This document shows, in pieces, positions 27,943-35,662 of a stretch of DNA of 64,000 nucleotides. This DNA is from Deltaproteobacteria bacterium. GTDB lineage: Bacteria > Desulfobacterota > Binatia > HRBIN30 > CADEER01. Numbering within the stretch: the stretch's first letter is position 1; every line of letters starts with the position of its first letter. The stretch spans positions 1 through 64,000 of the forward strand of contig JAJCZJ010000086.1 of assembly GCA_029262455.1 (NCBI GenBank), written 5' to 3'. The notes under the pieces were generated by a model, which saw only the letters and a program-made list of their open reading frames with translations, was not told the origin of the DNA and searched no databases. Both the position numbers and the translations under genes were made by a program.

Positions 27943-28842
27943 ATGCGATTTGCCGTCGAGTTACCCACGCAGCGAGTCGATCTGGGTGACGAGTTCGTCA
28001 GTGCGAGCGGAGTTTCGACGGTAGCACGAGCCGCCGAGGCGGCCGGATTTAGCTCGTGCTTTGTTACCGACCACCCGTTTCCGAGCGATCGGTGGCTCGA
28101 TTCCGGTGGTCACCACACGCTGGATCCCTTTGTTGCTTTGTCTTTTGCTGCCGCCGCGACGACGACGATTCGCCTGCAGACGCATATTGCCGTCTTGCCC
28201 TATCGCAATCCTTTTCTTGTCGCGAAGTCCGCGGCGAGTCTCGATGTTCTATCGAACGGAAGACTCATCCTCGGAGTGGCGGCCGGGTATCTGAAGGGAG
28301 AGTTCGCAGCGCTCGGGGCGAATTACGAACGGCGCGACGAAGACAGCGATGCGGCACTTGTGGCGATCAAACGCGCCTGGGGCGAGGCGGGTGTAGCGTT
28401 CGAGGGCCGCGGATTCTCAGCCGAGGGGAATACCATGCTGCCTCGGCCGCTCCAGCAGCCGCACCCACCGCTATGGATCGGTGGGAACAGCCGAAAAGCG
28501 ATTCGCAGGGCCGTCGAGCATGGGGACGGTTGGGTGCCCTTCCCGAATCCGCCAAAGCTTGCAAAGTACTCCCGCTCTGCGGTGATGGTGACACGCGCGG
28601 ATCTCGCCGATCGGCTCGAATATGCCCGTGACCATGCGGACAAGATTGGCAGAGTGCGAAAATTGGAGGTTTGCTACGCGCTCATCGACCAGCGCGGTGC
28701 GTCTGCCGAGATCTTGGACCGAGTCTCCGAATTTGCGGCGCTTGGGGTTGGGTGGCTTACGGTTGGGGTGCGTGGACGGAGTCGCGCCGAATATTGTGAT
28801 GGCCTGTCGGAATTTGGCGAACTTGTGATTCGTCGTCTGTAG
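27943..28842 (+). CDS. LLM-class F420-dependent oxidoreductase (TIGR03619-like)
   Basis: A 299-residue luciferase-like monooxygenase or F420 reductase/dehydrogenase. It shows GFSSCFVTDHPFP, the RLQTHIAVLPYRNP barrel segment, LSNGRLILGVAAGYLKGEF and PPLWIGGNSRKAI. The pattern fits the TIGR03619 group. It is a second LLM gene in the window, not closely similar to the one at 10214, suggesting F420 use by this organism. It is divergent from the copper protein gene at 27811 and leads the metG direction, with an 80-bp gap. Confidence 0.87.
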   Translation: MRFAVELPTQRVDLGDEFVSASGVSTVARAAEAAGFSSCFVTDHPFPSDRWLDSGGHHTLDPFVALSFAAAATTTIRLQTHIAVLPYRNPFLVAKSAASLDVLSNGRLILGVAAGYLKGEFAALGANYERRDEDSDAALVAIKRAWGEAGVAFEGRGFSAEGNTMLPRPLQQPHPPLWIGGNSRKAIRRAVEHGDGWVPFPNPPKLAKYSRSAVMVTRADLADRLEYARDHADKIGRVRKLEVCYALIDQRGASAEILDRVSEFAALGVGWLTVGVRGRSRAEYCDGLSEFGELVIRRL

Positions 28843-28921
28843 CCAGTGCGATTGGGTGCGTCGGCGGCCGAATCGTGGTGGTCTGGAACGCTCTGGGGTT
28901 CCGGGATAACGGTAGGCGGCG

Positions 28922-30937
28922 ATGCCTGCTGACCGATTCTACATAACGACCGCGATCGACTATCCCAACAGTGTGCCGCATATGGGGCATGCTTACGAGA
29001 AAGTCGTCGCTGACTTTTACGCGCGGGCTGCGCGTTTACGCGGGATCGAAACCCACTTCCTCATCGGGCTCGACGAGCATGGACAGAAGATCCAAGAGGC
29101 TGCGGACAAGGCGGGCCATCCGCCGCAAGAGTTCGTGGACGAAAAGGCGGAAGTGTTTCGGCGGCTTTATGGTCAGCTGAACATTTCGTTTGACGACTTC
29201 ATACGGACCTCAGAGCCGCGGCACCATGAGTTCGCCCGCGAGCTCTACGAGCGCGTGTCGAAGCGTGGGGATATCTACAAGGATCACTACGAAGGCGACT
29301 ACTGCATTTCGTGCGAGAAGTTTCTCACGGCGACAGAACTCGTCGACGGAAAGTGCCCGATCCACGAGCGGCCAACGACGGTCGTGAAGGAAGAGTCGTA
29401 TTTCTTCCGTTTGAGCAAGTACCGCGATCAGGTTCGGGCGCACATCGAATCCCATCCGGAGTTTATCTACCCCGAAGAGCGCCGGCGGGAGATCTTGTCA
29501 CGGTTGAACGACGACGTGCGCGACCTTTCGATCTCTCGTTCGACGTTCGATTGGGGCATTCCATTGCCGGATGACCCGGAGCACGTGCTCTACGTCTGGT
29601 TCGACGCGCTGGCGAATTACTATTCGGCGTTGGTTCGACCGAAGGACATCACGTCAAGATTTTGGCCGGCTGACTGTCACGTCATCGGCAAGGACATCCT
29701 GTGGTTTCACACGATGATTTGGCCGGCGATGTTGCTTTCGGCTGGCTATGAGCTGCCGCGGCAAGTCATGGTTCACGGATTCATTCTCGACAAAGACGGT
29801 CGCAAGATGGCGAAACACGTCGGCAATGTCGTCGATCCCGTTGAGGTGATGGACGAGTATACGGTCGATGTCTTGCGCTACTACTTCATCCGTTCTTTTT
29901 CGAGCGGCAAAGACGGCAAATTTTCTGTCAGCGACCTCGAGGAACGCTACAACTCCGAGCTTGGCAACGACTTGGGCAACTTGATCCTGCGAGTCGCCAA
30001 ATTGGTCCAGACGAAGTTGGGCGGGCGGGTTCGGATCGGCGGTGAGCAGCGAGAGTTTTCCGAGCGTCTCAACCCAGAGGCCATGATCGAGGCCTACTGG
30101 AAGGCGGTCGACGCTCGCGAACACAATCGTGCCCTCGAGGAGTTGTGGGAGTATGTGCGAGCGACGAATGCGTACCTCAACGACCGGGCTCCGTGGCGGA
30201 TCAAGGACGAAGGCGAGCTTGCGGAGGTCCTTGGTGCGGGAGTTGCGGCTTTGCGGATCGTTGCGCACTTGCTGAGCCCGGTGATGCCGACGGTGGCGGC
30301 GGAAATCGCCGCCTCGCTGGGGGTGCCTCTGGAGAGCGTCGAGACGATGAGCGTCGAGATGGAGTGCGAGGTCAGCGCGTCGAAGCCACTGTTTCCGCGC
30401 CGTGAGGACGAGAAGAGAGTCTCGGCCGGAAAGGGTAAGGCCAAACAGCCGCAGGCGGATGTCGATCCGTTCTCGAAGCTGGAGATCAAAGTGGGCAAGA
30501 TCGAGGCGGTGGAGAACCATCCCGATGCCGACCAGCTGTTTGTTCTCAAGGTCGACCTTGGCGAGGAAGAGAGTCGTACGATCTGCGCTGGACTAAGGGC
30601 GCATTTACAGCCGGCGGATTTGGTCGATCGCAAGGTGATCGTCCTCGCGAATCTCAAGCCGGCGGTACTGCGCGGTGTGCCGAGTGCGGGAATGGTGCTG
30701 GCGAGTGATCGGAATGACGGGGCGGTAGTGCCGGCGGACCCGGGTGACGCGCCGATCGGCGAGACCATCACCGTCGAGGGAATTGAATCCAATCCGAAGA
30801 AGAAGCTGTCGAAGAGCAACTTCGAGAAGGCTCCGCTGTCGATGAAAGGCGGCGTCGTCGTATATCGAGACAAGCCGCTGCGAACGAGCGCCGGTGAAAT
30901 CCGCTGTGACGCCAACGACGGAGCATCGGTCCGGTAG
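28922..30937 (+). CDS. metG: Methionyl-tRNA synthetase with C-terminal tRNA-binding domain
   Basis: A 671-residue class I methionyl-tRNA synthetase. The HIGH motif appears as PHMGHAYE. The Zn-binding insertion has CISCEKF...CPIHERP. The KMSKS loop reads KMAKHVGN, keeping the second lysine but with Ala and His changes. The last 120 residues form an EMAP/Trbp111-like OB-fold tRNA-binding domain (KLEIKVGKIEAVENHPDADQ). GGTAGGCGG precedes the ATG. This is the only visible aminoacyl-tRNA synthetase in the window and should be essential. Confidence 0.95.
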   Translation: MPADRFYITTAIDYPNSVPHMGHAYEKVVADFYARAARLRGIETHFLIGLDEHGQKIQEAADKAGHPPQEFVDEKAEVFRRLYGQLNISFDDFIRTSEPRHHEFARELYERVSKRGDIYKDHYEGDYCISCEKFLTATELVDGKCPIHERPTTVVKEESYFFRLSKYRDQVRAHIESHPEFIYPEERRREILSRLNDDVRDLSISRSTFDWGIPLPDDPEHVLYVWFDALANYYSALVRPKDITSRFWPADCHVIGKDILWFHTMIWPAMLLSAGYELPRQVMVHGFILDKDGRKMAKHVGNVVDPVEVMDEYTVDVLRYYFIRSFSSGKDGKFSVSDLEERYNSELGNDLGNLILRVAKLVQTKLGGRVRIGGEQREFSERLNPEAMIEAYWKAVDAREHNRALEELWEYVRATNAYLNDRAPWRIKDEGELAEVLGAGVAALRIVAHLLSPVMPTVAAEIAASLGVPLESVETMSVEMECEVSASKPLFPRREDEKRVSAGKGKAKQPQADVDPFSKLEIKVGKIEAVENHPDADQLFVLKVDLGEEESRTICAGLRAHLQPADLVDRKVIVLANLKPAVLRGVPSAGMVLASDRNDGAVVPADPGDAPIGETITVEGIESNPKKKLSKSNFEKAPLSMKGGVVVYRDKPLRTSAGEIRCDANDGASVR

Positions 30938-30966
30938 AGCTTGGTCGAAGGCGGGCCGAGTCGTTT

Positions 30967-31072
30967 CGTAGGGTTGGCTTTAGCCTACCGACGCGCGAAG
31001 CGCGCCCGATGACACGCGGCGCGGACGGGCGATTCCGAAGTTGATTGTCAGGCTAAAGCCTGACCTACGAGG
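30967..31072. repeat. Imperfect inverted repeat with GGCTTTAGCC cores
   Basis: The arm CGTAGGGTTGGCTTTAGCC (from 30967) matches the reverse complement of the arm ending at 31072 (GTCAGGCTAAAGCCTGACCTACG) with a few changes. Each arm contains its own small GGCTTTAGCC/GGCTAAAGCC palindrome. It lies between convergent metG and the DUF6174 gene and could terminate both. Similar motifs occur as dispersed elements in other genomes. Confidence 0.6.
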
Positions 31073-31112
31073 GGCTGCTACGTGAGGCAGCGGCAATTGG
31101 GGCGGCGCTCGC

Positions 31113-32213
31113 CTACGGCGGGGGGAGCTGGCATGAGCCGGCGGTCTCATAGCACCGCCCGTTGACACATGTACCCGCGTCGACCGCACAGTCGTTGTCT
31201 GACGTGCACGTTCTGCGTTCGCATCGACCTGTGCGAGAGTCGCCCAGGTTGCACGCGAAGTTGGCGAGACACCTGCTATCTTCCCGACAGCCGATCGGGC
31301 GGCAGTGACGATCACTGTCGCATGTTTCTCCGGGTGAGCACTGGATGACGCTATCGCAGCCGGGCTGACAGGTGAGGAGGCTCGGATCGCAAGCGCACGA
31401 GTCGAAGCCGGCTGGCTTGCAGATTGAACCAACTTCGCAGTCCATGTCGATGCTACAAGAGGTCTCGCTGAAGTCGAAACAGACACCGCAGCCGACCGTA
31501 CCGCCGGGCTCGACGCAGACTCCTCCGCTGGGGTCGCAATCTGACGAGTTGCGGCAAGCGCCGCCATCGACCACCGTGATGTTCGAATATTGAATGGACA
31601 GCTCATCGTCGGCCAGGTTTTCGATCGGATCGACGACAAAGTTGGTCGGATAGCCCAGCTGATCGTCATAGCTTACGTCGAGACGGAATGCGGAGTCCAG
31701 ATGATGTTCGATGCGGTCAAACACTTCAGCGACGCTCAAGTAGGGAAGGCCTGCTTCGACGTTGAGTCGATCGCCGTTCGACGGATCGCGCGCGCCGACG
31801 ACCTTGCCGTCGACGACCTCGACTACGATGTCGTGTGGACCGGGGCAGAAGCAGCCGAAACGGTAGTTGGCTTGATAGTGGCGAATGTCGGCAGCAGTCC
31901 AGAGCGCTCGCGCTTCTTCGAATGCCTGGCGGTCGTGCCGCGGTGTCGGCGTCGGTGGTGCGAATTCGCAACCGCGGAGGGCTGCGTCGACGCCGCGGAT
32001 GAGCTCGTTGATCTCGACTTCTGAGTCGGAATCCATGTCGGCCGCAGGGCAGCGACTGACCGGCATCCGATGGAGCCCGATCGCGACGCCGGTGGTTAGC
32101 TCACCGACCCGTACGGAGCTGTCATCGTTGCAGTCGCAGGGGCAAGAATCAGCCACGGCCGCAACCGAACCCAAGATGATCGATAGGACGGAGACACCAA
32201 TAATCTTAGTCAT
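31113..32213 (-). CDS. Secreted DUF6174 protein with EF-hand pair and Cys-rich tail
   Basis: A 366-residue exported protein. A signal peptide (MTKIIGVSVLSIILG...) is followed by a double EF-hand module (CDCNDDSSVRVGEL, ADMDSDSEVEINEL). A DUF6174-like domain follows (HYQANYRFGCFCPGPHDIVVEV, then VAEVFDRIEHHLD). About 130 residues of Cys-rich repeats end the protein (CSPGETCDSD, CRPIGCREDSRC, CTSDNDC). The EF-hand module is the same type as in the two copper proteins. Its role is unknown; the Cys-rich tail suggests a disulfide-stabilised surface or periplasmic protein. Confidence 0.7.
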   Translation of the reverse strand: MTKIIGVSVLSIILGSVAAVADSCPCDCNDDSSVRVGELTTGVAIGLHRMPVSRCPAADMDSDSEVEINELIRGVDAALRGCEFAPPTPTPRHDRQAFEEARALWTAADIRHYQANYRFGCFCPGPHDIVVEVVDGKVVGARDPSNGDRLNVEAGLPYLSVAEVFDRIEHHLDSAFRLDVSYDDQLGYPTNFVVDPIENLADDELSIQYSNITVVDGGACRNSSDCDPSGGVCVEPGGTVGCGVCFDFSETSCSIDMDCEVGSICKPAGFDSCACDPSLLTCQPGCDSVIQCSPGETCDSDRHCRPIGCREDSRCLANFACNLGDSRTGRCERRTCTSDNDCAVDAGTCVNGRCYETAGSCQLPPP

Positions 32214-32426
32214 GGCGGGACTCTGCCATGACCCGGGCGAAAAAACAAGACTTGTTTGCTAATCCCCCGAGTTTCGTGTTGTTCGGCTGAGTTGGGTGCC
32301 GTTGAGGAGCCCGAACCCGCGAATTGTCAGCGCCTTGTTGGCGCCGTGCGCATAGGTTGTTTTGGGCTTTTGATTCCAAGACGCGTTGCGGATTGATAGG
32401 ACGACTCCACAACCGGAGGGGCATCG

Positions 32427-34034
32427 ATGAAGGTTACACGACGGGAAGTACTGCGATTGACGGCTGGCGCGGGCATGCTGCCGATGAGCGCTTGGGTGGC
32501 GGCATGCGGTGACGATTCTCAAACGATCGTACGCGGCCCCTCGAATCTGTTCAATCACAACGTCGCCAGCGGCGATCCGCTTGCTGACGCGGTCATCCTT
32601 TGGACTCGGGTATCACCCGATGGTCCCGGCGAGGTTCGGGTCGATTGGGAGATTGCGGCAGATCCAGACTTTCGGCAGGTGGTCGGGGGCGGGGCAGTGA
32701 TGACCGATGAATCGCTGGACTACACCGTGAAAGTGGACGCGACCGGCCTACGCGACGCGACGACCTACTACTACCGTTTCCATGCGCAGCTGCGGACCTC
32801 GCCGATCGGGCGAACCAGAACCGCTCCCGCCGGCGCTGCTGACCGTCTGCGTTTTGCCGTTGCCTCGTGTTCGAAATACTCGGAAGGCTACTTCGTTGCG
32901 TATCGCGCCATTGCCCGTCGCCAGGATATCGATGCGGTGATCCATCTGGGCGATTACATTTACGAGACGGGCGACCGCGGACCGGTGCGGCCGCACGATC
33001 CTCCCCATGAGATCGTCGAGATTGAGGATTACCGAGCTCGCTACGCTCAGTATCGCAGCGACCCCGATTTGCAGGAGGCGCATCGTCAGCACCCGTTCAT
33101 CAACGTTTGGGACGACCACGAGTCGACGAATAACTCATGGCGTGATGGAGCATCGAACCATACGGAGGGGCCTGAAGGGGAGGGCTCTTGGGTCGAGCGC
33201 AAGGCGCGGGCGCAGCGCGTGTATTCGGAATGGATGCCGATCCGGGTTGGCTCGCCAGATCGAATCTTTCGGAAATTGTCGTACGGCGATCTGCTCGACA
33301 TCATCATGTTGGATACCAGGCTTTGGGGGCGCGACGAGCCGGTGGACCGCCTCGACGTAGAGGCCGTCTTCGACCCGGAACGCAGCCTGCTTGGGTTCGA
33401 CCAGGAGGAGTGGCTCGCCGACCGCTTGATCGAGTCGACAGCGCAGTGGAAGATCCTCGGCCAACAGGTGATTCTGTCGCAATGGAAGCTTTCGGCTGAG
33501 CCAAACTCGCAAGGCGGCGGTCAGGTGGCCAACTCCGATGGATGGGACGGTTATGACGCGACGCGCCAGCGATTCTACGAAGTGTTGCGCGAGAACGATA
33601 TCGCCAATGTCGTGGTGCTGACAGGCGATGTCCACAGTTCGTGGGCGTTTGAGTTTACCGAAGACCCGAACAATCCGGACACGTATGATCGCGAGACTGG
33701 TGAAGGCTCGCTCGGTGTTGAGTTCGTTGCGCCGGGTGTCACGAACACGTTCTTCGGGGGCATTCCGCCGCAGGTATTCACCGGGCCCAATCCGCACACC
33801 AAGTACGGAGAGACGACGCAGCGGGGCTATTTGGTTTTGGATATCACTGCAGAGCGCACGCAGTCGGCATGGTTTCATTTCGATAGTGTCGCCGCGGTCG
33901 ATGACGAGGAGCACTTCGCTGTCGCCCTCTCCACTGCAGATGGGGAGAGTCACTTGGTCGAAGACGACGCTCCGGCTGATCCCATCGCCCCTGCACCTGA
34001 GTTTGCACCCGAATTTGCACCCGACACGGAGTGA
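32427..34034 (+). CDS. phoD: PhoD-like alkaline phosphatase, TAT lipoprotein
   Basis: A 535-residue PhoD-family phosphatase/phosphodiesterase. The N-terminus has a twin-arginine signal TRREVLRLTAG ending in AAC, a lipobox. A PhoD_N beta domain (NHNVASGDP) is followed by the metallophosphatase core with HLGDYIYE, NVWDDHE and LTGDVHSS, metal-ligand motifs of the Ca/Fe enzymes. It should release phosphate from phospho-mono- or diesters outside the inner membrane. GGAGGGG precedes the ATG. The selenoprotein candidate starts 7 nt after its stop. Confidence 0.9.
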   Translation: MKVTRREVLRLTAGAGMLPMSAWVAACGDDSQTIVRGPSNLFNHNVASGDPLADAVILWTRVSPDGPGEVRVDWEIAADPDFRQVVGGGAVMTDESLDYTVKVDATGLRDATTYYYRFHAQLRTSPIGRTRTAPAGAADRLRFAVASCSKYSEGYFVAYRAIARRQDIDAVIHLGDYIYETGDRGPVRPHDPPHEIVEIEDYRARYAQYRSDPDLQEAHRQHPFINVWDDHESTNNSWRDGASNHTEGPEGEGSWVERKARAQRVYSEWMPIRVGSPDRIFRKLSYGDLLDIIMLDTRLWGRDEPVDRLDVEAVFDPERSLLGFDQEEWLADRLIESTAQWKILGQQVILSQWKLSAEPNSQGGGQVANSDGWDGYDATRQRFYEVLRENDIANVVVLTGDVHSSWAFEFTEDPNNPDTYDRETGEGSLGVEFVAPGVTNTFFGGIPPQVFTGPNPHTKYGETTQRGYLVLDITAERTQSAWFHFDSVAAVDDEEHFAVALSTADGESHLVEDDAPADPIAPAPEFAPEFAPDTE

Positions 34035-34041
34035 GGTAGCG

Positions 34042-34566
34042 ATGGACGTTGCCGGTCTCGAGAAGACTCAGCTGCGCGATTCGGACGGCGCGATCGTTCG
34101 GCTCGGCGACCTATGGAAGGAACGTCCGACCGTTCTCGTCTTCGCGCGGCATTTTGGCTGACTGCATTGCCGCGCACACGCGGCGCAGTTGCGCCGCCAC
34201 TATTCTGAGGTGACCGACCGCGGTGCTGATCTCGCGGTCGTTGGAACCGGCGATCTTCGGCATGCCAAGAGCTTCGCCGAAGATGAGGACGTTCCGTTCC
34301 CGGTCCTGGTCGACGACCAGGGGGAGGCTGCGACTGCCGCTGCGGTCCGGAGTGTTGGCTTTCTCGAGCTCTTTCACCCGCAGTCGTGGGCGGCAACGCG
34401 TCGGGCTTGGCGCGAAGGCTACCGTCTCTATCGTCCCGGCAAGCGCACGACGCAACTCGGCGCTACTTTCGTGCTCGGCCCGGGGGCCACGTTGCGCTAC
34501 GAACACTACGACAAACACCCTGCCGATCACGCACCGATGGAGGAGATCTTGGCGGCGCTTGGCTAG
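34042..34566 (+). CDS. Peroxiredoxin-like selenoprotein (in-frame TGA at U40)
   Basis: A 174-residue AhpC/TSA-like (PXL2/SelL-type) peroxiredoxin-like protein. The frame is open from the ATG at 34042 (TGAGG upstream) to the TAG at 34566 except for one TGA at 34159-34161. Family members have RHFGCxxCR here; this sequence reads RHFG-U-LHC-R, so the stop codon falls exactly on the catalytic Cys of a CxxC pair and gives a UxxC motif. Sequence on both sides is family-like (RPTVLVFAR before; AAQLRRHYSEV and VPFPVLVDDQG after). A hairpin with a G/U-containing apical loop lies at the right distance. It should reduce peroxides or act as a thiol oxidoreductase. A single nonsense mutation is the alternative. 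Confidence 0.82.
34159..34197 (+). promoter_or_regulatory. Candidate bacterial SECIS element
   Basis: From the in-frame TGA at 34159-34161, a 7-bp GC-rich stem GCGGCGC (34180-34186) / GCGCCGC (34191-34197) closes the 4-nt apical loop AGTT. The loop G is 26 nt after the TGA. Bacterial SECIS hairpins sit immediately downstream of UGA and carry an early G in the apical loop. An overlapping alternative hairpin (34169-34184) is mutually exclusive. The fold was found by eye, without an energy calculation. Confidence 0.6.
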
Positions 34567-35348
34567 CGAATAATTGCTGGGTCGACGTCGATTCCCACTG
34601 GGCAGTGGTCGGATCCCCGCACGTCCTTCAGAACAAACGCCCGTCTTACGAACGACATCGCCTCAGCTGACGCGAGGACGTAGTCGATGCGCCAGCCGAC
34701 GTTGCGTTCGCGGGCGCCCTGGCGCTGGCTCCACCAGGAATAGTGTCCGCCTTGACCGTGGAACGCGCGGAAAGTGTCTACCCAACCGGCTTCGATCCAG
34801 CGCTGAAACTCCTGCCGTTCTTCGGGCAGGAATCCGCTGTTTTCTCGATTCTCTCGCGGTCGGGCGAGGTCGATTTCACAGTGGGCCGTATTGAAATCGC
34901 CAAGGACCAGTTGCCGACTGGTTGTGGTTCGCATCTCGTTGAGCACTTCAAACAATCGTTGGTAGAATCCCAGCTTGTATGGCACCCGGCTGTTGTCACG
35001 CTGTGTACCGCTGCCCTTGGGGAAGTATCCGTTGGCGACAATCAGGTTGCCAAATCGTGCGATCTGAATCCGGCCCTCTCGATCGAATTGCTCCTCCCCG
35101 AGGCTGGATACGATTTCGTCGGGCCGGCGTCGGGAGAGAATGCCGACCCCGGAGTACCCTAGTCGCTCGGCCGGATGGTAAGCCTGATGCCATCTCTTGA
35201 GTCGCCGAATGCCCTCCGGCAGCTGGTTGGGTAGGGCGCGGACCTCTTGAAGAGCGACGATCTGTGCGCCAGCGCCGCCGAGCCAGTCGACGAAGCCCTT
35301 GCGGGCGCAGGCACGGAGTCCGTTGACGTTCCAAGAAACAATTCGCAT
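34563..35348 (-). CDS. xthA: Exodeoxyribonuclease III
   Basis: A 261-residue ExoIII/AP endonuclease. It shows RIVSWNVNGLRAC, the LQE metal ligand in IVALQEVRA, GYSGVGILSR, LVLGDFNTAH, RIDYVLAS and the active-site SDHCPV. It repairs abasic sites and 3'-blocked ends. It runs convergent with the selenoprotein candidate, overlapping its stop by 4 nt, and is divergent from recC, so DNA-repair genes are clustered here. Confidence 0.95.
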   Translation of the reverse strand: MRIVSWNVNGLRACARKGFVDWLGGAGAQIVALQEVRALPNQLPEGIRRLKRWHQAYHPAERLGYSGVGILSRRRPDEIVSSLGEEQFDREGRIQIARFGNLIVANGYFPKGSGTQRDNSRVPYKLGFYQRLFEVLNEMRTTTSRQLVLGDFNTAHCEIDLARPRENRENSGFLPEERQEFQRWIEAGWVDTFRAFHGQGGHYSWWSQRQGARERNVGWRIDYVLASAEAMSFVRRAFVLKDVRGSDHCPVGIDVDPAIIR

Positions 35349-35467
35349 GGGAGAGCTTGTTCGCTGTCACCATTCCTATTGATCAGCGTGTCGAAACACT
35401 ACAGCTTAGGCGACCGAATGCGAGTCTTGCGTGCGATCGAGGAATGGGGAAGGCGGGGAGCCAGGCC

Positions 35468-35604
35468 GAGTGCTTTCGCGCACACGTTCAAAAACGAACC
35501 CTCACCTTTCATTCTCTCGCGCGTTCAATGCGGGCGACGAATTTTTCGGAGCCTTGCCGGTCATTTCGAGACGATCGACAGTCTCCCAAGCGGGGCGCAA
35601 GGGG
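35468..35604. repeat. Dispersed intergenic element, copy B
   Basis: GAGTGCTTTCGCGCACACGT and the following 60 bp closely match 2905-2975, and the right part (TTGCCGGTCATTTCGAGACG...) matches the third tandem unit near 3127-3165. So this is a single-unit version of the 68-bp tandem element at 2.9 kb. It fills most of the 314-bp gap between xthA and recC. No other gene is seen in this gap. Confidence 0.7.
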
Positions 35605-35662
35605 GCGGTCGCGGTGGGTCCGGCAGGCCGAATCGAGTGCAGGTCTATCCCCCTCTCACGCC

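Noticed and set aside
34042-34161. Treating the 40-codon frame before the TGA as a separate small gene, or the whole as a pseudogene
   Set aside because: The TGA falls exactly on the catalytic Cys position and the frame continues intact with family-like sequence, which fits Sec better than decay. A nonsense mutation cannot be excluded without the Sec genes.
35357-35662. N-terminal extension of RecC by about 100 codons
   Set aside because: It runs through the dispersed intergenic repeat and overlaps the xthA start region. RecC family proteins begin at the MLIVHRSNR segment, so the ATG at 35663 was used.
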